Source of the DNA: Bacteroidota bacterium
GTDB taxonomy: Bacteria > Bacteroidota > Bacteroidia > Bacteroidales > Lentimicrobiaceae
Length of the DNA stretch: 64,000 bases
Assembly: GCA_009773455.1 (NCBI GenBank)
Contig: WSXU01000015.1
Span: forward strand, 1 to 64,000
Reading direction: 5' to 3'
Below, piece after piece: positions 8,355 to 16,653 of the stretch; within the stretch, counting starts at the first letter, position 1; each line of letters opens with the position of its first letter. Below the pieces are notes generated by a model. The model saw only the letters and a list, made by a program, of their open reading frames with translations, was not told the origin of the DNA and searched no databases. A program made the position numbers and the translations under genes.

Positions 8355-9380
8355 TTACCTTAACAGCGCGGCAATCGCACTTATATCAGGCTTAATAATT
8401 CCTTTCTCAGTTATAATTCCAGTAATAAATTCTGCAGGAGTTACATCAAAAGCCGGATTAAAGGCATCAGAACCGGGGTTGGTCACCCTGATGGTGTGCA
8501 TCTGCCCCTCCTTGTCGGGACCAGTCTGATAATTCACTTCGTCGGCGCTGCGTTCTTCGATCTCGATGCCTTCGCCTGTAGGGGTTGAAAGATCGAAGGT
8601 TGAAAGTGGTGCTGCTACAAAAAAAGGAATGCCGAATTGCCGGGCGACGATGGCCTTTTCGAAGGTCCCGATCTTATTGGCGGTGTCTCCGTTGGCTGCA
8701 ATCCTGTCAGCCCCGACAATGACCATATCCACCAACCCCTTCGACATCAGGAAAGCCCCGGCGTTGTCAGGGACAATGGTGTGGTCAATGCCTTCGTTGC
8801 TGAGTTCCCATGCTGTTAAACGGGCTCCCTGACTGCGTGGCCTGGTTTCATCGGCATAAACGAAAACCGATTTCCCTCCCCGGTGGGCCATATATACCGG
8901 CGCCAGTGCACTTCCATAATCCACGAACCCCAGCCAACCGGCATTGCAGTGGGTCAGCACCCTGGTACCATCCTGAATCAAAGGCTCCCCGAATTTACCA
9001 ATGCTTCTGGCTGCATCAATGTTGCTCTGTGCCAGCCGCTGAGCTTCCCGAACGGCGGCCTGTACCGATTGCTGACCGGCTTCGTAAACTTTTTCAACTG
9101 AATAGAAAAGATCCCTGGCTGTAGGCCGTGTTGATCTGATTCTTTCGGCGGCCATATCAGGGTCTTCACTGGCAATAAAGGCCTGGGCCATAGCGAAACC
9201 AGCTGCTGCCCCTATGGCTCCGGCACCCCTCACGGTCATTTCCCTGATCGCATCACAGGTTTCTTCCATGGTTTTGCATTCCCTGATGGAAAAGGAAAAA
9301 GGCAACAGGTTCTGATCAATCATAAAGACCGATTCACCTTCAAATCTTATGGTCAGGTAGTCTGTGCCGGCAACTCTCAT
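8355..9380 (-). CDS. mtnA: S-methyl-5-thioribose-1-phosphate isomerase
   Basis: Converts 5-methylthioribose-1-phosphate to 5-methylthioribulose-1-phosphate in methionine salvage, in the cytoplasm. The 341 residues match the usual length of MtnA, which is related to eIF2B subunits. The catalytic pair is present as C145 (VLTHCNAG) and D225 (IVGADRIAANGDTANKIGT), with the same 80-residue spacing as C160/D240 in Bacillus subtilis. The signature RGAGAIGAAAG near residue 52 is intact. No other salvage gene is nearby, so it may work with unlinked genes or in a 5-deoxy-sugar disposal pathway. The ATG at 9380 lies 26 bp after a -7 box. Confidence 0.95.
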   Translation of the reverse strand: MRVAGTDYLTIRFEGESVFMIDQNLLPFSFSIRECKTMEETCDAIREMTVRGAGAIGAAAGFAMAQAFIASEDPDMAAERIRSTRPTARDLFYSVEKVYEAGQQSVQAAVREAQRLAQSNIDAARSIGKFGEPLIQDGTRVLTHCNAGWLGFVDYGSALAPVYMAHRGGKSVFVYADETRPRSQGARLTAWELSNEGIDHTIVPDNAGAFLMSKGLVDMVIVGADRIAANGDTANKIGTFEKAIVARQFGIPFFVAAPLSTFDLSTPTGEGIEIEERSADEVNYQTGPDKEGQMHTIRVTNPGSDAFNPAFDVTPAEFITGIITEKGIIKPDISAIAALLR

Positions 9381-9405
9381 TCGATAACAGGTTTAGCTTC
9401 AGAAA

Positions 9406-9413
9406 CAAAGATA
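9406..9413 (-). promoter_or_regulatory. -7 element of mtnA
   Basis: TATCTTTG on the minus strand, 26 bp before the mtnA ATG, predicting a leader of about 20 nt. Confidence 0.55.
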
Positions 9414-9461
9414 ATGGTTTTCTACGGTTTAATTTCCCGCTAAACCCTGTCGCAGGAAAAG

Positions 9462-9488
9462 AAAAAAGCCACCCTTACGAGTGGCTTT
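9462..9488 (-). terminator. Rho-independent terminator of the small outer membrane protein gene
   Basis: Read on the minus strand, AAAGCCAC pairs with GTGGCTTT across an 8-nt loop and is followed by TTTTTTCTTTTCC. It lies 23 bp past the stop codon of the gene ending at 9511. Confidence 0.85.
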
Positions 9489-9510
9489 ACGATATTTCCC
9501 GTTTACAGGA

Positions 9511-10077
9511 TCAGAACTTTACAGCGACACCTATAGTGGCCAATGAAAGACCACCGGAACCGAGTTCAAGCATACCGGCAATATTTTCGGTTAAATAATA
9601 CCTTGCTCCAACAAATCCGGAGAAGTAAACACCGCTTGAATTGGAATCATAGGTTCCGTAACCAGCCCAGTTGCCGGTTTCCTTCCAGCTAACATTATGG
9701 TATCCAAGAAGAATCCCTGCATAGGTATCAAGTTTGTCGATGAACTGGTAGTTGAATGTTCCCCTTGGGCCAATCACCAGATTCGTTTCCTTCCAGCCAT
9801 AATTATATCCGGATTCCCATTTAGCGCTGGAAAAACCGACATAACCACCGATTCCAACGGTCGCTTTATCGAGAAAACCATCAAAAAGCCCGACATCAAA
9901 TGAAGCTGAAAGAAAAGGAGTCTTTGAATATCCACTGGAATAACCTGAGTAATAGCCTCCACCGAATCCGATACCGACATTTAAAACCTTGTCACCTTTG
10001 CTGAAAATCTCATTTTCCTGCGCTGAAAGATTGAATGCCAATATGGCTGCAAAAAGAGTAATTACGACTTTTTTCAT
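9511..10077 (-). CDS. Small outer membrane beta-barrel protein
   Basis: A 188-residue exported protein with signal peptide MKKVVITLFAAILAFNLSAQ. The mature part is rich in glycine and aromatic residues (GIGFGGGYYSGYSSGYSK, RGTFNYQF), with alternating strands and a final segment ending in VAVKF, typical of an outer membrane barrel C-terminus. A longer frame reaches back to 10242, but its extra 55 residues are not signal-like and cover the -7 box at 10229-10236, so the ATG at 10077 was chosen. Function is unknown; it resembles small Bacteroidota barrels of the PorT/OmpW size class. A strong terminator follows. Confidence 0.75.
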   Translation of the reverse strand: MKKVVITLFAAILAFNLSAQENEIFSKGDKVLNVGIGFGGGYYSGYSSGYSKTPFLSASFDVGLFDGFLDKATVGIGGYVGFSSAKWESGYNYGWKETNLVIGPRGTFNYQFIDKLDTYAGILLGYHNVSWKETGNWAGYGTYDSNSSGVYFSGFVGARYYLTENIAGMLELGSGGLSLATIGVAVKF

Positions 10078-10228
10078 GTTGATTGCGTTTTGGTTTAACA
10101 ATGTTTTTAATCTGTTTCTCAGTTGGTTAATATCAGAATGCCGGCAATTGTTTAGAAGGAACCTTCTGTACCTTAACAAAACCGGCACTTCCCGGCTGAA
10201 AATGTTGATTGTGTAAAGCCCGGAAGTA

Positions 10229-10236
10229 CAAAGGTA
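10229..10236 (-). promoter_or_regulatory. -7 element for the small barrel gene with a long leader
   Basis: TACCTTTG on the minus strand fits TAnnTTTG. It would give a 5' leader of about 145 nt before the ATG at 10077. Confidence 0.45.
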
Positions 10237-10242
10237 GGTCAA

Positions 10243-10520
10243 TATACGGCAAATTGAATACGTATACTTAGGTATTTTACCTTCAAATTATCAACCATCC
10301 ATGTATTGCGGCTTACCCTTTGCCAGGCAGAATTGTTGAAAAGATAGTCAAAGTACTCATTTTCATTGTATTGACTATATTCATAACTTAGAGGTTAACT
10401 TCCTTCGCAAAGGATGAATCCCCCGACAGCCCACAATGGACGCGTTAAGGAAGGACCTTTTGTGAATAAATAAAGGCCCTATATTCAGTCAGGATGCTGA
10501 AGAACCGGAACTAATTTTCT
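10243..10520. other. Spacer between two small envelope genes
   Basis: No gene was found. It contains an AT-rich stretch near 10258-10290 and no hairpin with a T-tract, so the end of the upstream gene's transcript (10521) is unclear. Confidence 0.35.
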
Positions 10521-10955
10521 TTAAAACCGGACAGACAATGAGAGCGTTTGCCTTGGATCGGGTTTCAGGTTGAATGAAATGGCATTCAGCTTTTTGGTAT
10601 AGCTGCGTTTTTTCGCCCCCCCGATCGACCAGAGTACGATGCCCCCTGTATCCATAAAAAGACCGGCATATAAACATAAAACACCCACAACAGCTTCTCC
10701 CATGACTTCATCGGCAGTGGCGTACTGGTCGTATGGATCATAATAATCAGAATCCCTGTTCACGGCATCCACCATAAGACCGACTCCGGCCACCGTAAAG
10801 ACAGCCCCTGTAATGGTCAGTACCATACCGCTGTTCCTCATCCTGGTGTAGGATTTGACCTTTTTTCTGTAGAGGTCCTCCTGGCTGATCTGGGCAGTCA
10901 GGGTCAGCTGAAAAGCCAGAAACAGAAGCATAATGATCGCAATTGCTTTCTTCAT
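10521..10955 (-). CDS. Exported protein of unknown function with two hydrophobic segments
   Basis: A 144-residue protein starting with signal peptide MKKAIAIIMLLFLAFQLTLTAQ. Two hydrophobic stretches follow, GMVLTITGAVFTVAGVGLMV (about 43-62) and GEAVVGVLCLYAGLFMDTGGIVLWSIGG (about 86-113). They are separated by an acidic, tyrosine-rich loop (DSDYYDPYDQYATAD). The C-terminus LSLSVRF looks like a final beta strand. This layout recurs in small Bacteroidota envelope proteins, but I know no function. The 278-bp spacer between it and the barrel gene downstream shows no gene. Confidence 0.65.
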   Translation of the reverse strand: MKKAIAIIMLLFLAFQLTLTAQISQEDLYRKKVKSYTRMRNSGMVLTITGAVFTVAGVGLMVDAVNRDSDYYDPYDQYATADEVMGEAVVGVLCLYAGLFMDTGGIVLWSIGGAKKRSYTKKLNAISFNLKPDPRQTLSLSVRF

Positions 10956-11094
10956 ATCAATTAAACTAAATGTTAAACAAAAATGGGAAAACTTTCCGGT
11001 GATAATGCAATATTAATAAAAAATGATTGTTTACTATATATCTTAAATTTTCATTGTGTAACTGGTCTCTATACTTGCAAAATACTCATATATT

Positions 11095-11619
11095 ATGAAA
11101 AATAAGAGAGTTAACCTATTTGTTTCGTTTATACTTATAAGCCTGGCTTTACATTCGCAATCCTACACAAAAGGTGACCTGCTTCTAAGCCTTAAAGCCG
11201 GTATTATAAAAATGAACAATGGTGAAAATATTGAATTGAACTGGCAGGGCACACCTGTCTCCACTTCCATTGAGTATATGATATTAAACAGAAATAAATT
11301 AACTCTGGGTTTGGGACTCGATGCAACTTATTTCAGACATCAACTGAACAGTAAAAACTTTGGAGTTCTGGGTATTGGCGCTCCTGTTTCTCTGCACTAC
11401 AACTTCTTCCCCCGGATAACTGCCTATGCAGGCTATATGCCGGGCTGGTATTTTGACGGATATAAACCGGAGGATGACAGTGTGAATTCCGGGTATGGAG
11501 GGCTTTACTCTGAAATGTTCCTTGGGTTAAGATATTTCGTTGTTGATCGTCTGGCTGTGTTTACTCAGGTATCATCCGGTGACTTTATGCTTTCGCTGGG
11601 TGTCTCAATAAAATTATAA
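11095..11619 (+). CDS. Outer membrane beta-barrel protein
   Basis: A 174-residue exported protein. The signal peptide is MKNKRVNLFVSFILISLALHSQS. The mature part alternates aromatic and polar residues, contains GYGGLYSEMFLGLRYFVVDRLAVFTQ, and ends in LSLGVSIKL, a typical barrel C-terminus. Its organisation parallels the barrel at 9511-10077 (the LGLRYFV segment against GARYYLT there), so the two may be distant paralogues. An imperfect promoter (TATACTTG at 11070-11077) lies 18 bp before the start. It diverges from the gene at 10521. Confidence 0.7.
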   Translation: MKNKRVNLFVSFILISLALHSQSYTKGDLLLSLKAGIIKMNNGENIELNWQGTPVSTSIEYMILNRNKLTLGLGLDATYFRHQLNSKNFGVLGIGAPVSLHYNFFPRITAYAGYMPGWYFDGYKPEDDSVNSGYGGLYSEMFLGLRYFVVDRLAVFTQVSSGDFMLSLGVSIKL

Positions 11620-11640
11620 TCCTCAGGTAACTGAAAATAA

Positions 11641-11673
11641 AACCCGGAAAGCCATTCCTGGCATTTCCGGGTT
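11641..11673. terminator. Hairpin between convergent genes, probably bidirectional
   Basis: AACCCGGAAA pairs with TTTCCGGGTT across 13 nt. On the minus strand it is followed by TTATTTTC, so it best serves the cold-shock-domain gene, but it also lies 22 bp past the stop of the plus-strand barrel gene. Confidence 0.7.
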
Positions 11674-11753
11674 CCGCATTATTTATGGATGATTTAATGC
11701 AGCCATCCCATTGTTGTCAATGAAGAAGACAGTGTTACGCCGAAGGGAATACT

Positions 11754-12212
11754 TTACCGTACTACCTTCACTTCGTAGGCATTCAACCCCTTTGGTCCCT
11801 TTTCGACTTTATAGGTTACCTTGTTGTTCTCTTTGATGGGCTCGGCAAGCTCCTTGATGTGGACAAAAATACTTTCCTGGGTCTGCAGGTCCTTGATAAA
11901 TCCAAATCCTTTGGAATCATTGAAAAAGCTTACAATACCGGTTCTCAGTTCTTCCACTTTATCCGCGGGGTCCTGTTTTCTTACGCCAACTTCAATGTCT
12001 TCTGCATTGATAACCGTCTTTTTTACCGTCGGATCGGGTGGTGTGGAGGTAATCCGTCCGTACTCATCTACATAAGCGATCATATCGTCAAGGCTGTTCC
12101 CGTCCTTGGAACCGGAAGCCCGTTCAACTTTCTTCGCCGCTTTTTCCTTTTTCTTTTTCTGCTTTTTCTTCTCGTTTTCCTGCTTATTCCATGTTTGTTG
12201 TGATCTTGCCAT
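11754..12212 (-). CDS. Cold-shock-domain protein with basic N-terminal extension
   Basis: A 152-residue RNA/DNA-binding protein. The C-terminal domain, about residues 88-152, is a cold-shock OB fold with RNP1 (KGFGFI) and RNP2 (IFVHI). The first 35 residues are nearly all Lys, Glu, Gln and Ala with runs such as KKKQKKKKEKAAKK, forming a charged, probably disordered or helical tail. A linker with YVDEYGRITSTPPDP joins them. Similar extended CSD proteins occur widely in Bacteroidota and are distinct from the 65-70-residue CspA. It may act as an RNA chaperone. The -7 box at 12315-12322 predicts a leader of about 95-100 nt, as often seen for cold-shock genes. Confidence 0.85.
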   Translation of the reverse strand: MARSQQTWNKQENEKKKQKKKKEKAAKKVERASGSKDGNSLDDMIAYVDEYGRITSTPPDPTVKKTVINAEDIEVGVRKQDPADKVEELRTGIVSFFNDSKGFGFIKDLQTQESIFVHIKELAEPIKENNKVTYKVEKGPKGLNAYEVKVVR

Positions 12213-12314
12213 AGTTTACCTTTTCGGGATTATCCTGCTTTAAGGAGGGTGAATAAAATAGTTCTGCAAGAATCCGCTGAAAAGCGCCGATGTATCCGGC
12301 AAAACCCTGAGCGG

Positions 12315-12322
12315 CAAAGGTA
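12315..12322 (-). promoter_or_regulatory. -7 element of the cold-shock-domain gene
   Basis: TACCTTTG on the minus strand. The rest of the 12213-12530 spacer shows no gene; the long leader between 12308 and 12213 could hold a temperature-responsive structure, which cannot be judged by eye. Confidence 0.5.
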
Positions 12323-12530
12323 CAACAATAATCCGGTGTAAGGCCGATGAAAAAGACTTATGTCTGTATTATTCAAACAAATAAAGGAAAAGGCAGGTTC
12401 CGGAAATCTTTCTGACCGCTTGTACCATTCAGCATACAGTAAATACCGGGCAAGAATACTTAATCAGATTCCAGCTGTGATGCACCGGACAGGTGAATCC
12501 ACTGAATCATGCTCTCTGCACAAAAATTAT

Positions 12531-13913
12531 TTAATTCACCCTGCTACCGATGATGTATGCATAGGGTTCAAGGGTAATTGCATTGCCCGGAATTAATCCG
12601 GATTTATCCGGGAAGTTTTCCCATCTGCCAGCAGCCAACGCGGGCGGAAAATCAAATGTGACGGCTGAATTTCTGACGTTCACCATCACGAGAATCTCTT
12701 CGGTACCGGCGGTCCGGGTAAAGATACAGACATCGGTGTAAGGATAACTGACGAGGGTTCCTTTTCTGGCAGCATCGGATGTGACATAGAAATCCATAAA
12801 ATCCTTGTAGGCAGCCAGCATATCCGGATTCTCTGACCAGTTGACCGGAGAATTGGTAAAGAAAGGCAGGGTATTAGCCCTTCCGACCTCCTGGCTCCCA
12901 TAAATCATCGGAACACCTCCCATATAGGTAGCGATCACCTGCGCCGCCAGAGCGCCTTTCGTTCCCCCGAACAGGGTGACCGGGGTTGCGTCCCATGCCG
13001 ATTCATCATGATTGGTGGTAAACCGAAGCTTATGCTTTCCGGCAGGAATACTGTTGTATTCACTGGTATGGGTGGTGAAAAGACCACTGGCCGGCTGGCC
13101 TGAGAAAACAGCCTTGAGCTTTCCGTAAAAATCCCAGGCATAATTCATCTGAAATCCGGCTGTAAAGTGATCACTCCGGGCCCCTTCGGCCAGCATGATG
13201 ATCTCCCTTCCGGGGATGGCATTCATTGAATCTATGGCCTGTTTCCAGAAGTCAAAGGGCACCATATCGGCAGCATCACAGCGGAAGCCGTCAACATTGG
13301 CGTCAAAAACCCAGTATTTCATTGCGCTGATCATGGCTTTCCGCATATCTGCCGAATTAAAATTCAGGTCAGCCACGTCCTGCCAGTTGGTTCCCGCCGG
13401 ATGAATCACCACGCCATTTTCCATAGTATACCATGCGGTGTATTTCATCCAGGGGTTATCCCAGGCGGTGTGGTTGGCAACCCAATCAAGAATAACCGCC
13501 ATGCCGCGCTGATGAGCCTGGTCGGTGAGGGTTCTCAGGCTGGTAAGTGTACCAAATTCCTGGTTGACCTGACGGTAATTCTTTACACAATAAGGTGAAT
13601 TGACGGAATTAACCGTTCCGATAGGGAAAACCGGCATCAGCCAGACAACATTCACCCCCAGTGATCTGATGTGATCCAGCTTGTTGATGACGCCCTGAAT
13701 ATTGGCAGGACTGAATGCCCTGAGGTTGACCTCATACATCACAATATCTTCTGTTGCAGGCACGTCCGGGAAAGGAGAGCCATACTGAGGCGGATCGGGC
13801 AGGATGAATTCATTGGCCGGTTTTTCCGGTACAGGGGTTTCTTTTTTATCAGAACACCCGATCAGAAAAAGGGAAAGTAACACTGAAATTAACAAAAGAG
13901 ATTTTGAATTCAT
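12531..13913 (-). CDS. GH13 alpha-amylase family lipoprotein
   Basis: A 460-residue glycoside hydrolase that should cleave or transfer alpha-glucans. The lipobox LIGC places a lipidated Cys at residue 20. The four GH13 motifs are intact: region I DWVANH (143-148), region II GFRCDAAD with nucleophile D213, acid/base E243 in LAEGA, and region IV NHDES with D303. The C-terminal beta domain (about 380-460) ends in YIIGSRVN. The frame extends to 13982, but the ATG at 13913 stands directly before the signal peptide. No sus genes or regulator adjoin it, so it is not part of a classical starch-utilisation locus. Exact specificity cannot be read from sequence. Confidence 0.9.
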   Translation of the reverse strand: MNSKSLLLISVLLSLFLIGCSDKKETPVPEKPANEFILPDPPQYGSPFPDVPATEDIVMYEVNLRAFSPANIQGVINKLDHIRSLGVNVVWLMPVFPIGTVNSVNSPYCVKNYRQVNQEFGTLTSLRTLTDQAHQRGMAVILDWVANHTAWDNPWMKYTAWYTMENGVVIHPAGTNWQDVADLNFNSADMRKAMISAMKYWVFDANVDGFRCDAADMVPFDFWKQAIDSMNAIPGREIIMLAEGARSDHFTAGFQMNYAWDFYGKLKAVFSGQPASGLFTTHTSEYNSIPAGKHKLRFTTNHDESAWDATPVTLFGGTKGALAAQVIATYMGGVPMIYGSQEVGRANTLPFFTNSPVNWSENPDMLAAYKDFMDFYVTSDAARKGTLVSYPYTDVCIFTRTAGTEEILVMVNVRNSAVTFDFPPALAAGRWENFPDKSGLIPGNAITLEPYAYIIGSRVN

Positions 13914-14196
13914 AGGACCCTGCTTTTCTGATGATGAATGCCGGAATGTTCCGGGCAACCTTGTAATCATAAAACATAACAAAATTAATTAAAAGAAGGG
14001 AGCCCCGGTTCGTTTCTTTTTCCGGGTTATGGCCTGTTTCTTTCGATTGGCCGGAAAGCTGTTCGTTTTTGTACAATGAAAGCAACAGAACCGAACAATT
14101 CAGCAGTTAAAAATCGAATCCCTAGATAAAGATTTCTTTTTATATTCCTGTATTACAGCCATTTAAAACATATGGCATATCTTTTGCGTTGTTATT

Positions 14197-14218
14197 TTTA
14201 TGTAAGCACTTACATAAA
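14197..14218. promoter_or_regulatory. 10-bp inverted repeat, likely operator of the MarR-GNAT gene
   Basis: TTTATGTAAG-CA-CTTACATAAA is a perfect inverted repeat with a 2-bp centre, 17 bp before the ATG at 14236. It follows a promoter-like TATCTTTTG near 14179. Its size and symmetry suit a dimeric winged-helix repressor, and the adjacent gene encodes one, so autoregulation is the simplest reading. Confidence 0.6.
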
Positions 14219-14235
14219 TAACCGTTTTGGGACAC

Positions 14236-15201
14236 ATGGGAGAACTTGTAAAAAATCTTGGTTACCTGGCCATTGCCAGCAGGATGAAAATGCTGAGTGA
14301 ACGACTGATGAAGGACGTGAGCAGAATCTATGCAGAGCAGGGAATTCCCTTCGAGCCCAGGTGGTTCCTGGTTTATCAGCAGTTATTGCTGAAATCACCC
14401 ATGGGGATCACCGAAATTGCAGGAAACATCGGGCTGTCCTATCCGGCAGTCAACCAGATAGCTTCTGAAATGGAGAGGTCCGGGATTACCGGCAGCAGAC
14501 CGGATCAGGAGGATGGCAGAAAAAGACTGCTTTACCTCACAGAAGACGGCAGTAACCTTGCTGAAAAGTTAATACCTGTCTGGGTCGATATTGAACTGGC
14601 CAACAGGGCAATGTTCCGTTCCGCTTCGCGTGAATTCATCGAAACGCTTGATAAAATTGAACAGTTGCTCGACCAGCAGGGAATTTATGAACGGGTAAAA
14701 GATAACATCAGGTTAAGAATAGGAGCTTCGGTAACCATCGTGGATTACCGCCCTGAATTCGCCCCGTTTTTTAAATCTGTCAACATAGACTGGCTTACCA
14801 CTTTTTTTACCGTTGAGCCGGAAGATGAAGCCGTTTTGTCTGACCCTGAGAATGAAATACTGAAAAAGGGAGGAATTATTCTCTTCGCCCTTTATAATGA
14901 AGTCCTCATCGGAACCTGCGCCATGATCAGCCATGGAGAAGGGGAATGGGAGCTCGCAAAAATGGGGGTTATTGAACATTACCGCAGGTCGGGGGTGGGT
15001 AAAAAACTCATTGAGGCTGCCATTGACAGGGCGAAGCGAAACGATGCAACCTCACTGACCCTTTTCACCCATGAAAAGCTTGAAGCGGCAGTAGCACTGT
15101 ATAAACGGATGGGATTCCGGAAGGCCGTTAAAAAGAATGCTGCTGAAACACAACGGTTCGAGCGGGGTGGTTTCAGAATGCAACTCAAATTGAAAAAATA
15201 A
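14236..15201 (+). CDS. MarR-GNAT fusion: transcriptional regulator with acetyltransferase domain
   Basis: A 321-residue protein with two parts. Residues about 30-110 form a MarR-type winged helix (MGITEIAGNIGLSYPAVNQI, then the wing RPDQEDGRKRLLYLTEDG). Residues about 150-320 form a GNAT acetyltransferase with the acetyl-CoA loop RRSGVGKKLIEAAI and a C-terminal YKRMGFRK. Such fusions are known in several phyla; the acetylated substrate is unknown. An in-frame TTG at 14227 is less likely than the ATG at 14236. A perfect inverted repeat lies just upstream. The S41 peptidase gene follows after 18 bp, so the two are probably co-transcribed. Confidence 0.88.
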   Translation: MGELVKNLGYLAIASRMKMLSERLMKDVSRIYAEQGIPFEPRWFLVYQQLLLKSPMGITEIAGNIGLSYPAVNQIASEMERSGITGSRPDQEDGRKRLLYLTEDGSNLAEKLIPVWVDIELANRAMFRSASREFIETLDKIEQLLDQQGIYERVKDNIRLRIGASVTIVDYRPEFAPFFKSVNIDWLTTFFTVEPEDEAVLSDPENEILKKGGIILFALYNEVLIGTCAMISHGEGEWELAKMGVIEHYRRSGVGKKLIEAAIDRAKRNDATSLTLFTHEKLEAAVALYKRMGFRKAVKKNAAETQRFERGGFRMQLKLKK

Positions 15202-15219
15202 ACTCAAAATTAAACCGAT

Positions 15220-16533
15220 ATGAAGACAAATTTCCTTTTAATTATTGTTTTTCTGCTTCAGGGCTATTTTCTGGATGCGCAGAATCTGACTGCAAAACTG
15301 AGTAAAACAGAAAAAAAACAGATCATCGATTCCACGGCTTTCCTGCTTAGGAAATCTTACATATTTGAAGATAAGGCCAACGAAATGGCTGACCTCATCA
15401 CAGGCAATCTTGGCAGCGGAAAATACGATGCCATTGATGATCCTGCAGGGTTCGGCGAGACGCTGACAGAGGACCTGAGGTCGGTGAACCACGACAAACA
15501 CCTGGCAGTTGCTTATGCCCCTGACAGGGTGAGGCAGATGAAAGCCGCACAACAGGATACTTCAGCGCTGTCGTTCGATGGCAGGGAAGAACGAATGTCG
15601 AATTATGGTTTCGAAGAGGTGAAAATTCTCTCAGGGAACGTCGGATATCTGAAACTGAACAGCTTCAGTGAAGCACAGGAAGGTTTGGCAGTTGCGGTGG
15701 CAGCGATGAATTTTCTGGCAAACACCGACGCCCTTATTATCGACCTGACCCAGAACGGAGGTGGCAGTCCGCAGATGATTCAGCTTATCTCGAGCTATCT
15801 CTTTGACCAAAATATACGACACCTGAATTCCTTCTATAACCGGGAGGCCGGTCAGACCACACAAACATGGACACTGCCCTATGTGCCGGGAAAGAAACTG
15901 ACCGATAAAAGCATTTACATCCTTACCAGCAGTTATACCTTCTCCGCTGCTGAAGAATTCACTTACAACCTGAAGAATATGGAGCGGGCCACCATCGTCG
16001 GTGAAACCACCGGAGGAGGTGCCCATCCGCTGTTCTTCAGGCCACTGAACGACAACTTCATGATTGGTCTGCCCTATATGCGGGCCATCAATCCGATCAC
16101 AAATACCAACTGGGAAGGTACCGGAATAGAACCAGACCTGGCCTGTGCGGCCCAGGGGGCATTTGATCTGGCTTATCTCACAGCACTGAAAAAACTCAGG
16201 GATGCCGAGAAGGATGAAACTTACCGGAACATATTTAACTGGTCGGTCGACGGACTAAAAAGCAAACTGGAGCCTGTGACGCTTTCAGTGAATGAAATGA
16301 AAGCGTTTACAGGGACCTACGGTTCAAGGGTAATTACACTTGAAAATGGTTCGCTTTGCTATCAGCGCGAAGGCAGGCCCAAATTTATAATGGAACCCAT
16401 GGGCAGGGATGCCTTTTCACTGACCGGCCTTGATAATTTCCGCCTGAGGTTTATCAGGGAGGCAGATAAGGTGGTAGCCCTGGAGGGATACTACAGCAAT
16501 GGGCAAACATCGCGGAATGAAAAAACCAAATAG
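15220..16533 (+). CDS. S41 family peptidase (tail-specific protease / IRBP type)
   Basis: A 437-residue exported serine protease. The signal peptide is MKTNFLLIIVFLLQGYFLDAQ. Residues about 25-110 form the N-terminal helical subdomain seen in IRBP-like members. The S41 core, about 140-340, includes DLTQNGGGSPQM and the nucleophile region SYTFSAAEEF, then GETTGGGAHP. There is no PDZ domain, unlike CtpA/Prc. The C-terminal segment, about 350-437, is a small beta domain (MKAFTGTYGSRVITLENGSL) often appended to such proteins. It sits 18 bp after the MarR-GNAT gene and 120 bp before the DUF5916 gene, and may be regulated with the former. Confidence 0.88.
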   Translation: MKTNFLLIIVFLLQGYFLDAQNLTAKLSKTEKKQIIDSTAFLLRKSYIFEDKANEMADLITGNLGSGKYDAIDDPAGFGETLTEDLRSVNHDKHLAVAYAPDRVRQMKAAQQDTSALSFDGREERMSNYGFEEVKILSGNVGYLKLNSFSEAQEGLAVAVAAMNFLANTDALIIDLTQNGGGSPQMIQLISSYLFDQNIRHLNSFYNREAGQTTQTWTLPYVPGKKLTDKSIYILTSSYTFSAAEEFTYNLKNMERATIVGETTGGGAHPLFFRPLNDNFMIGLPYMRAINPITNTNWEGTGIEPDLACAAQGAFDLAYLTALKKLRDAEKDETYRNIFNWSVDGLKSKLEPVTLSVNEMKAFTGTYGSRVITLENGSLCYQREGRPKFIMEPMGRDAFSLTGLDNFRLRFIREADKVVALEGYYSNGQTSRNEKTK

Positions 16534-16653
16534 GCATAGAAATACATTCCGGAAAATGGCTTCCTGATGGCCTTGAAATAAAAATCAGATCATTGAAAAG
16601 GGTTGACCGGGATCTGAAACATTAATTGAAATATGGTATTGAATTCGATGAAT

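Noticed and set aside
9511-10242. 243-residue form of the small barrel protein
   Set aside because: The extra 55 residues are not signal-like and cover a promoter box; the ATG at 10077 starts a clean signal peptide.
12531-13913. Part of a sus-type starch utilisation locus
   Set aside because: No SusC/SusD-like genes or other glycosidases adjoin the GH13 lipoprotein.
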